Shown here piece by piece: positions 36,176-41,774 of a stretch of DNA of 43,218 nucleotides. Made by a program: the position numbers and the translations under genes. The DNA is from a virus, in the IMG/VR virus record IMGVR_UViG_3300035659_001474, positions 85,110 to 128,327 of that record, one strand, 5' to 3'. Below the pieces are notes generated by a model. The model was not told where the DNA came from. It did not search any database and saw nothing but the letters and a program-made list of their open reading frames with translations. Within the stretch, counting starts at the first letter, position 1. Each line of letters starts with the position of its first letter.

Positions 36176-36814
36176 TTATGTCAATCGAATCAGCTTACTA
36201 ATTGTCGTCACATCACGATCTACAAGTGACTCACCATAGAATCCACGACCAACTGCAGGATCATACACATCAGTAATATTCACTGAACAATCTTGCATGA
36301 TCGTCGATCCACCAATCTCAAACGTAATGTTGTAATCCTGCATCCAGCAACCCTCATAATATGTCTGGATGAGATTGCCATTTGACACACCGGCAGTCTT
36401 GTTAGTACCTTGCTGATATGACAAATCTTTCTGAATGAAATCAGGCACAACAATCTGCTCTTTAATATCAAATGGCCAACGATGATGCTTTAAGGACCGA
36501 ATTGCTCCAGAAGCACCAGCATTGTATCCAAGCACCTGCATGATGTTGACCAAGTACATAACGGCAATGCTAAGTGAACCAGTCAATTCTGTCACGCCGA
36601 CTGACTGTTCTGCGACTCTATCACCGAAACCAATACCTCTAACGGGTTCTGTCGGTCTTGACTGTGATGGATTCCAAGACTGTAACAAACCAATCTGGTT
36701 AGCAGTAGGATCAGCTCCTCCTGGATGAGCTGTAAAGACTTTTACTTTTTGGCTATTAAGTAAACTGGTATTCGGCGTTGAACCGTATTGATAGATGTAG
36801 CTATTAGAAGCCAT
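36176..36814 (-). CDS. Tail tube protein (212 aa)
   Basis: A 212-residue protein with the features of tail tube proteins of large contractile phages: VRGIGFGDRVAEQSVGVTEL, a central helix (LSIAVMYLVNIMQVLGY), QIVVPDFIQKDL, then YYEGCWMQDYNITFEIGGST and a final SVNITDVYDP part. It has a near-perfect ribosome site (AGGAGG, five bases before the ATG at 36814), lies directly after the sheath and the small 110-residue gene, and is followed by a strong terminator. Two hand-counted rows of the sheath gene have 47-52% G+C, and this gene looks similarly rich, unlike the tape measure (35% in one row), which fits selection for high expression. It polymerises into the inner tube under the sheath. Confidence 0.85.
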   Translation of the reverse strand: MASNSYIYQYGSTPNTSLLNSQKVKVFTAHPGGADPTANQIGLLQSWNPSQSRPTEPVRGIGFGDRVAEQSVGVTELTGSLSIAVMYLVNIMQVLGYNAGASGAIRSLKHHRWPFDIKEQIVVPDFIQKDLSYQQGTNKTAGVSNGNLIQTYYEGCWMQDYNITFEIGGSTIMQDCSVNITDVYDPAVGRGFYGESLVDRDVTTISKLIRLT

Positions 36815-36828
36815 AATTCCTCCTGGGG

Positions 36829-37161
36829 TTAACTTTCGTGTAATATGTCATCAACCAATTTGTCTTCATTATTAAACGACTTAATCAAATCATCATCAAA
36901 AACTTTTTTCTTATTCTCAAAATCGTTTACAGGACCAAGATTGGGTTGTATGCCTTTGGGTTGGCCAAATTGTTGTTGGACATCTTTATTCGCATTAAAC
37001 TTATCAGCATTCGTATCATTATAGAGATAGTTATCTTTGTCAAGACCGAGCGGTCCTGGATGGACTCGCTCGGCACCTGATTCATTAAAAAGCCAAGTAT
37101 CACCCGGATCTTGATTCTCCGGGTGATCCTTGTACCGCGTGTTATTGAATCCTAACCTCAT
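36829..37161 (-). CDS. Small acidic protein between sheath and tube (110 aa)
   Basis: A hydrophilic protein, rich in Asn, Asp and Lys and without a clear hydrophobic core (RYKDHPENQDPGDTWLFNES, then VHPGPLGLDKDNYLYNDTNA). Its C-terminus ends in acidic helices (DDDLIKSFNNEDKLVDDILH). The start ATG follows the sheath stop by one base and no good ribosome site is seen, so it is probably coupled to sheath translation. It may be disordered. Placement between the two major tail proteins points to a tail-assembly or minor tail role, but I do not recognise a family. Confidence 0.6.
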   Translation of the reverse strand: MRLGFNNTRYKDHPENQDPGDTWLFNESGAERVHPGPLGLDKDNYLYNDTNADKFNANKDVQQQFGQPKGIQPNLGPVNDFENKKKVFDDDLIKSFNNEDKLVDDILHES

Positions 37162-37162
37162 T

Positions 37163-39928
37163 TTACAGCTTTGCCCTGATATTGAATGTCACTCTGATGT
37201 ATGACAGTTCAAATACCGGCTTATAGAATGCTTCAGCGACTAAATAATTAGGATCAGTATCAGAAGCCTGTGCAGTTACACTTGTGTAATCTGCAATTAT
37301 CTCTGCTTCCTTCAGTGCTGACAGAGTAGATGCCAACGTTGCTGCAACATTACCAGCAGTATTGGGCAAGAACTTCTGTCCGATATACTGATCTAACGTC
37401 GCTCGAGCTTGAATCTGAACTTCGTCCATGATTGTGATGATATTGGGTGCCTTATTGAACACGTTACCAATATCAGTCGTCAATGCATGACGAACCGTAA
37501 GTATGCCAGCATTATCCACAATAACTGTGATACCTGCAGATGCTGTCTCGTCCATCTCAACTTCGTCCATACTACGAACTAGTCTCTTGAAACCAGTTAT
37601 AGTCTTTCGAGTCATAGGTTCAGCAGCATCATATGCAGTACTTACGTTCAATCCTGCGAGAGCAGCTGCAATATAGCTACCATCTAACACATACTCAGAC
37701 TCAGCACCGGTCTCATCAGTCAATCCAATGACTGCACCGTCAGGATAGACTGCGACGATACGACCGTAGCTGAGAGCTGTTGCAAAATTAGCTGCGTCCT
37801 GAGGTTCAGTTCCAACTGCAAATCCAATAAATGCAGTCCTCTCTGAACGTCGACGCTCGGATGACATCTGAGCCAAATGCGTCTTAAGAGCAGATATAAC
37901 AGTCGCAGATGTTGTAGTAATATGCACAACTCGCGGCTTGATTCCATTAATCGGCTTCTCAATCTCTTTCAGAGCTTGAATGTAAGCCAAATCAGTAGCA
38001 ACATCTTCTCCCGGCTCTTTCAACACTTGCTTACACATGACAGCGACTGCACCATTAATCATCATCAAGAATGCTGATAATGTAATAGCATTGCCAATAT
38101 CAAGCGCACCATACTCATTAGATATATCCTTGAATCTCGTAAACGTCTTAGGATTGAAGTCATCTTTCTGATAATAGTAGCTCATGTAATAAGTCGAACC
38201 AACTGCTGGTTCATTACCTGACTTATCAAATGTCTGCAACAATGTCTTGTCAGTCGATGCAGTATTAGCAGTGTCTGAAACTATCACTCTAGCACCAGAT
38301 ACTACATAATTTGCTATCGACACGCCAGTCTGGAACGGACCGGCGCTTCCAGTACCAGGGCCGCCAATTCTTGTACCAGGAACGTCATCATTGTGACACA
38401 TCATCGTGATAGTGTCACCACCCGCATAATTTGAATCCGGTGTCAAAGTGAACTGCAAACCAGTCACTGCATCAATATATGTATGACCAGTCTTTCCAGC
38501 AGTAGTCAATCCAGTTCCAGATCCTGCAGGATTCGATGATGTCACTGTGAAATCAGTTGCACTAGTAAATGTTAATGTCACAACTTCATCGACAGCCTTA
38601 TTCTTGCTAGCCTTCAAATGCGCGCCATAAGTGTCCATCATTGTCGGTGTAGGCACGCAAGAATAACCCGTGACCTTCACGTTGTACAGTGAACCTTGGA
38701 CTGAAGTAGTGATCTTGTAAGTTCCTGTCCCAGCAGCTCCAACTGTCACGACCTCAAGAGTATAAGATTCATCGATTACCTGACTTCTCCAATATGAAAT
38801 TTCAACTCTTGTTGCAGGCGCAGGAATATTCTTAAGATATACTTTGCCAGTCAAACCATCAACTCTCGTGACATCCACTTGCACACTATTGACGAAGGCC
38901 AGGACTTTCGAAGGATCTTCTGTAACAATATCACGACCATTACCATCGACAATCGGCGGATACTTAACAGTGCAAGAATTCTCGACACCCGTGAATTGTG
39001 CAGAAACATCTTCTAATATGAGACGATCATCAACTAACAATGTTGAAATCTGTGTGTCATCAAAATACACTGCACCAGAAGTATGAGTTATGACTGTGAG
39101 TTTTAAGCCTGCTCCCCACTGGATCTTATTACCGTCAAGGATGATGAAGTCAACACCCTCAATGTAATTGTTAAGATCAGGAGAGTCACCGACAGATACT
39201 ATGCTCGTCAGATTGTTCTGGGGTAAAAGATCAGCAGTGTCAGCATACTGGTTAAACCAATATGAAATAGTAACAGTGTCACTGGCACCAGGTGCATTCG
39301 TAAGAATCACGGCGCCATCAGTGCCATTGACTTCTGATATTGTCACGAGCAAGCTGTTGACTTTTGCAACTACATCAGTGATTGTCGTTGTTGGTGTGCC
39401 ACTGCCCTTACCGTTAGTGATCGGTTCATGGTGTGTGTAGAATATCTTGTTAGATCCATTTGCCTGATCAGATACGTCTTCATTGTCGACCTTAGTGTCA
39501 GTCAACTTGAAATAATATGTGATCGTAACTGAATCTGTTGCTTTTGGCGGCAACTGGAGAGTTACTAAACCATTGAGACCATCGACGCGCGTCACAGGCG
39601 CAGGATTGTTATTGACTTTCGCTACGATGTCAGACACTTTGTTAGTAACAATACCGCTGCCAGTGCCATTGACGATCGGGTAATATCTGACCTGGAAGAT
39701 AGTATTAGTACCAGTAGCTTGAGAAGAGACATCTTCATTAGAAGACTTGTTGTCGACTGAAGCAGATGAACCACGAACCATGTCTTGGTTCAGTAAGAGT
39801 TTCTGTTCTTGACCAGTTCCAATGATGATAGGAATTCGAAGACCGCCTAAAAGACTTGCAACATTGGGATCTAAAAGTGTTCTGTCGTAGACACCTGGAG
39901 CAAGATAACCTGATACAAAAGCTGCCAT
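37163..39928 (-). CDS. Tail sheath protein with three inserted Ig-like modules (921 aa)
   Basis: The frame continues upstream to 40006, but the ATG at 39928 is the true start. It has AAAGGAC seven bases upstream and gives MAAFVSGYLAPGVYDRTLLD, the classic sheath N-terminus; the upstream extension covers the leader hairpins. The C-terminal third (about 610-921) is the sheath core: GIKPRVVHITTTSA, RTAFIGFAVGTEPQDAANFA, GRIVAVYPDGAVIG, 'G.YIAAALAGL', RKTITGFKRLVRSMDEVEM, GITVIVDNAGILTVRHALTT and a final 'YIRVTFNIRAKL'. Between are three copies of the tail Ig-like module (residues 63-141, 148-226, 305-381) and another beta domain. T4 gp18 has 659 residues, so the excess is the insertions. These should project from the tail surface. 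Polymerised sheath drives contraction. Confidence 0.92.
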   Translation of the reverse strand: MAAFVSGYLAPGVYDRTLLDPNVASLLGGLRIPIIIGTGQEQKLLLNQDMVRGSSASVDNKSSNEDVSSQATGTNTIFQVRYYPIVNGTGSGIVTNKVSDIVAKVNNNPAPVTRVDGLNGLVTLQLPPKATDSVTITYYFKLTDTKVDNEDVSDQANGSNKIFYTHHEPITNGKGSGTPTTTITDVVAKVNSLLVTISEVNGTDGAVILTNAPGASDTVTISYWFNQYADTADLLPQNNLTSIVSVGDSPDLNNYIEGVDFIILDGNKIQWGAGLKLTVITHTSGAVYFDDTQISTLLVDDRLILEDVSAQFTGVENSCTVKYPPIVDGNGRDIVTEDPSKVLAFVNSVQVDVTRVDGLTGKVYLKNIPAPATRVEISYWRSQVIDESYTLEVVTVGAAGTGTYKITTSVQGSLYNVKVTGYSCVPTPTMMDTYGAHLKASKNKAVDEVVTLTFTSATDFTVTSSNPAGSGTGLTTAGKTGHTYIDAVTGLQFTLTPDSNYAGGDTITMMCHNDDVPGTRIGGPGTGSAGPFQTGVSIANYVVSGARVIVSDTANTASTDKTLLQTFDKSGNEPAVGSTYYMSYYYQKDDFNPKTFTRFKDISNEYGALDIGNAITLSAFLMMINGAVAVMCKQVLKEPGEDVATDLAYIQALKEIEKPINGIKPRVVHITTTSATVISALKTHLAQMSSERRRSERTAFIGFAVGTEPQDAANFATALSYGRIVAVYPDGAVIGLTDETGAESEYVLDGSYIAAALAGLNVSTAYDAAEPMTRKTITGFKRLVRSMDEVEMDETASAGITVIVDNAGILTVRHALTTDIGNVFNKAPNIITIMDEVQIQARATLDQYIGQKFLPNTAGNVAATLASTLSALKEAEIIADYTSVTAQASDTDPNYLVAEAFYKPVFELSYIRVTFNIRAKL
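38786..39742 (-). repeat. Three Ig-like module copies within the sheath gene
   Basis: Each copy of about 77-79 residues has 'EDVS.Q..G.......Y.PI..G.G.......V..V.A.VN...V.VTRVDG..G.V.L...P...D.V.I.YW'. Copies 1 and 2 are separated by about seven residues; copy 3 follows after some 79 residues of other beta sequence. The same module is found in the gp25-like and gpI-like proteins of this window. Confidence 0.8.
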
Positions 39929-39935
39929 AAGTTCC

Positions 39936-39942
39936 GTCCTTT
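39936..39942 (-). promoter_or_regulatory. Ribosome binding site of the sheath gene
   Basis: AAAGGAC on the minus strand, seven bases before the ATG at 39928. Its two outermost bases are also the end of a 12-bp inverted repeat, so the ribosome site directly abuts a possible hairpin. Confidence 0.65.
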
Positions 39943-39992
39943 CAAACAAATTTGAAGCTTTAGTTACGTGCTTGACAATTAATTTGTTTGAA
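39941..39992. repeat. 12-bp perfect inverted repeat in the sheath leader
   Basis: TTCAAACAAATT (39941-39952) and AATTTGTTTGAA (39981-39992) are perfect reverse complements separated by 28 bases. In the minus-strand transcript they form a stem ending at the sheath ribosome site. The stem is A-T rich, has no T-run after it, and so is unlikely to be a terminator. It may be a 5' stabilising hairpin or a protein site. Confidence 0.7.
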
Positions 39993-40039
39993 TCTTTAAA
40001 TGGCAAACTTGAGTTGCTTTTGATAAGCTTTGCTTCAAT

Positions 40040-40066
40040 GAAGATGACGTCATCGTTGTCATCTTC
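40040..40066. repeat. 9-bp inverted repeat in the sheath leader
   Basis: GAAGATGAC (40040-40048) and GTCATCTTC (40058-40066) are perfect reverse complements around a nine-base loop. It would be a compact hairpin about 110 bases upstream of the sheath start. No T-run is adjacent on either strand. Confidence 0.6.
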
Positions 40067-40168
40067 TTAGCGCCTACACTCAAATAGGCATGTAAGATAA
40101 TTTGTGATCTATGTAGTTACAGGGTTTATCAAAAAAAAATCACAACTATTTAGTCTACGTATATGAAC

Positions 40169-40201
40169 ATAGAGAAATTACATTCTAGCCTATAGAGAAA
40201 T
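40169..40201. repeat. Two 10-base direct repeats, 23 bases apart
   Basis: ATAGAGAAAT occurs at 40169-40178 and 40192-40201. Their starts are 23 bases apart, about two helical turns, and they flank the possible minus-strand promoter. A regulator site is possible; chance cannot be excluded in this A-T rich sequence. Confidence 0.35.
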
Positions 40202-40204
40202 CAA
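40177..40204 (-). promoter_or_regulatory. Possible sigma70-type promoter for the sheath operon
   Basis: On the minus strand: TTGATT (40204-40199), 16 bases, TGTAAT (40182-40177). These match 4 and 5 of 6 consensus positions. It would give a leader of about 240 bases carrying the inverted repeats. A late-phage or Bacteroidota-type promoter could look quite different, so the call is weak. Confidence 0.25.
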
Positions 40205-40290
40205 CCACATTTTGGGTACATTTAGACTACCAACATGATTATTAGCTATGGATAGAATGTCAAGGATGTTGAATGTATCAACCACTTTAT

Positions 40291-40297
40291 GAGGAGG
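40291..40297 (+). promoter_or_regulatory. Strong ribosome binding site of the secreted-protein cassette
   Basis: GAGGAGG, six bases before the ATG at 40304. It is among the best Shine-Dalgarno matches in the window and supports expression of the plus-strand cassette. Confidence 0.65.
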
Positions 40298-40303
40298 TAG
40301 TGT

Positions 40304-40684
40304 ATGCAGCATTTGATTGTCATAGCAATTTTGTGCTATGCTACAGTGTGCTGGAGCGGACCGGCATACTATGAAGCCACCGGTCAGACGCAAGTGTTTA
40401 ACCTCACTGTCGGGGCAAAAGCCGGCTGGCAACATGACACACCGGTGAGACAACGAGTGAAAACTCATTCGTTACAGATTCCGTCAATGATCATCATGCC
40501 CATGACCAATGGCATCAACTTGAAAGTCAATTGTATGGGCCAAGTGATGATTTTCAACGCAGCTGGCAAACGAGTATGCCAAGCATCCAGTTCACAGCAA
40601 ATTCGACTCAGTGCCGGTTTGTACTTCGCCAAATTGACAACTACCACTTCATCACAAATAACCCGTTTCACAGTAGCGAGGTAA
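40304..40684 (+). CDS. Small secreted protein with a T9SS-type C-terminal sorting domain (126 aa)
   Basis: The N-terminus (MQHLIVIAILCYATVCWSG) is a signal-peptide-like hydrophobic segment, with cleavage probable near residue 18-20. The mature part is short. The last 50 residues follow the layout of type IX secretion sorting domains: 'VMIFNAAGKRV', a polar turn, 'IRLSAGLYFAKL', then 'ITRFTVAR' (the usual pattern is a strand with N.xG..V, then 'LS.G.Y...', then a closing strand). Such proteins are exported across the outer membrane of Bacteroidota, Fibrobacterota and relatives. One hand-counted 60-base row has 57% G+C, far above the phage genes, so the gene looks acquired. It has an excellent ribosome site and forms an operon with the next gene, opposite to all tail genes. 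Function of the 60-residue mature part is unknown; surface modification or superinfection exclusion are possibilities only. Confidence 0.65.
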   Translation: MQHLIVIAILCYATVCWSGPAYYEATGQTQVFNLTVGAKAGWQHDTPVRQRVKTHSLQIPSMIIMPMTNGINLKVNCMGQVMIFNAAGKRVCQASSSQQIRLSAGLYFAKLTTTTSSQITRFTVAR

Positions 40685-40688
40685 CCGT

Positions 40689-41714
40689 ATGAAAAGCTTA
40701 ATTGTGTTAGCGCTGACCGCCGTCGTGGTAAATGCTCAAGTTTTGCGAGTCGATTCGGTGTGCGTCGACAGTACATGGAACTCTGACTCTTCATGGTATG
40801 ATGACAATGGGATCTTGGTTCAACGCGCTGCAAGAGATCTCATCGTGTCATTCATTACTGTTGCAGACACTCAATCAATAGTACTACTTGATTCCATAGC
40901 TTTCTCGCTGTCACTCGATAGTGGCAGAACATGGGGGCAATCTCCGAGTCCATTGCGTATTGTTAGAACAGCAGCATTTGTCAGGAATCAGAAACAGTCA
41001 GTACAGCTACGAGTTTTTGGGGCAGATCGCAATAATGTTGCTATTGCAGCATATGTTCGAGGAAGACCATCACTCGATTCAATAACTGATAAAATTGCTG
41101 GACCACTTTATTCCAACGGATTAACATGGACTTGCAAGTTAGTAGACTCAATAAATGATACAGTTCGTTGTTCAATAATATTTCATCCTGCAGGGTGTAA
41201 CAGTTTTCCTTTTAATTGTCAGCAGGAATATAACATGATTGCTGATCTTTACATAAGTTTTAATTCTAATATGTTAGAGGGAGTCGGCACATGGTCTCAA
41301 CCGACTGATTCAACTATAACAGTAAATTTCTCAAGTTGCTGGATGGGTGACATACACTCTCTTAACACAACTGGAAATCCAGATACAACACCGGTGTCTG
41401 ATTCAATAGCAAAACTGATTACAACACCAATGCTAATGCAACTATCTGCCTCAGATACGATAATATACTATCCACTTGACGCCCTATACGGTTATACATA
41501 CATAGTTGGCTGCGCTACTTGTGCTCAACCTCCAGTGATGCTTACTTGCGATACAATGACTGTTCCAGGTTATGGACAACGAGCTGCCGTTCTCAAACTT
41601 GTTCTACCTGATTATTTGAAAATGTCTACCATCAATAAATTAGCATCAATGGCATCAGGCCTAGACATACAAGATTCTACTAGATTTAGAATCAACACTA
41701 ATGAAAGTCTGTAA
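40689..41714 (+). CDS. Secreted protein of unknown function (341 aa)
   Basis: The start ATG lies four bases after the previous stop, with GAGG in the last codons of that gene as ribosome site. The N-terminus MKSLIVLALTAVVVNAQ is a signal peptide with probable cleavage after NAQ. The mature protein begins with a beta-type domain (LRVDSVCVDSTWNSDSSWYD, then DSIAFSLSLDSGRTWGQSPS) of the style of extracellular beta-sandwich proteins in Fibrobacter- and Bacteroidota-type genomes. Residues about 130-341 contain several Cys (HPAGCNSFPFNCQQEY, VGCATCAQPP) and no C-terminal sorting domain. Base composition changes inside the gene: rows near 40741 have 48% G+C, rows near 41221 have 28%. It may be a host-derived head joined to phage-like sequence. 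No enzyme motif was recognised. Confidence 0.6.
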   Translation: MKSLIVLALTAVVVNAQVLRVDSVCVDSTWNSDSSWYDDNGILVQRAARDLIVSFITVADTQSIVLLDSIAFSLSLDSGRTWGQSPSPLRIVRTAAFVRNQKQSVQLRVFGADRNNVAIAAYVRGRPSLDSITDKIAGPLYSNGLTWTCKLVDSINDTVRCSIIFHPAGCNSFPFNCQQEYNMIADLYISFNSNMLEGVGTWSQPTDSTITVNFSSCWMGDIHSLNTTGNPDTTPVSDSIAKLITTPMLMQLSASDTIIYYPLDALYGYTYIVGCATCAQPPVMLTCDTMTVPGYGQRAAVLKLVLPDYLKMSTINKLASMASGLDIQDSTRFRINTNESL

Positions 41715-41721
41715 CCGCTAT

Positions 41722-41748
41722 AAGCTGCAATTTTGCGGCTTTTCTTTT
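41722..41748 (+). terminator. Factor-independent terminator of the secreted-protein cassette
   Basis: AAGCTGC (41722-41728), loop AATTTT, GCGGCTT (41735-41741; one G-T pair), then a T-rich run TTCTTTT. It begins eight bases after the TAA of the 341-residue gene. There is no T-run on the other side, so it acts only on plus-strand transcripts. It separates the cassette from the convergent fibre gene. Confidence 0.8.
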
Positions 41749-41774
41749 GTAACTAACTGCCACATTTTGCAATG

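Larger units (their letters stand above)
39929..40303. other. Intergenic region between sheath and secreted-protein cassette: divergent leader
   Basis: No gene is seen. Between the divergent starts at 39928 (-) and 40304 (+) lie a 12-bp inverted repeat, a 9-bp inverted repeat, a 7-bp inverted repeat (TTGTGAT 40102-40108 and ATCACAA 40139-40145), a run of nine A (40131-40139), two 10-base direct repeats, the two ribosome sites, and weak promoter-like sequences. The leader of the sheath transcript is expected here. No CRISPR, tRNA or recombination site was recognised. Confidence 0.6.

Noticed and set aside
39972-40000. Plus-strand TTGACA-17-TTTAAA as promoter of the secreted-protein cassette
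   Set aside because: The -35 is perfect but the -10 matches only 4 of 6, it lies more than 300 bases before the gene and inside the inverted repeat. I cannot separate it from chance in A-T rich DNA.
39929-40006. Longer sheath start 26 codons upstream
   Set aside because: The extension runs through the 12-bp inverted repeat and lacks a ribosome site. The ATG at 39928 has AAAGGAC and gives the normal sheath N-terminus.
40131-40139. Run of nine A as the T-tract of a minus-strand terminator
   Set aside because: No good stem precedes it on the minus strand; the nearest complementary arms contain mismatches.
40102-40145. TGTGA / TCACA pair as a CRP-type operator
   Set aside because: The half sites are separated by about 32 bases, while CRP sites have 6. 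I keep it only as a weak inverted repeat.
40190-40833. Two minus-strand open frames opposite the secreted-protein genes
   Set aside because: They lack ribosome sites and recognisable protein features, while the plus-strand frames have signal peptides, ribosome sites and a terminator.
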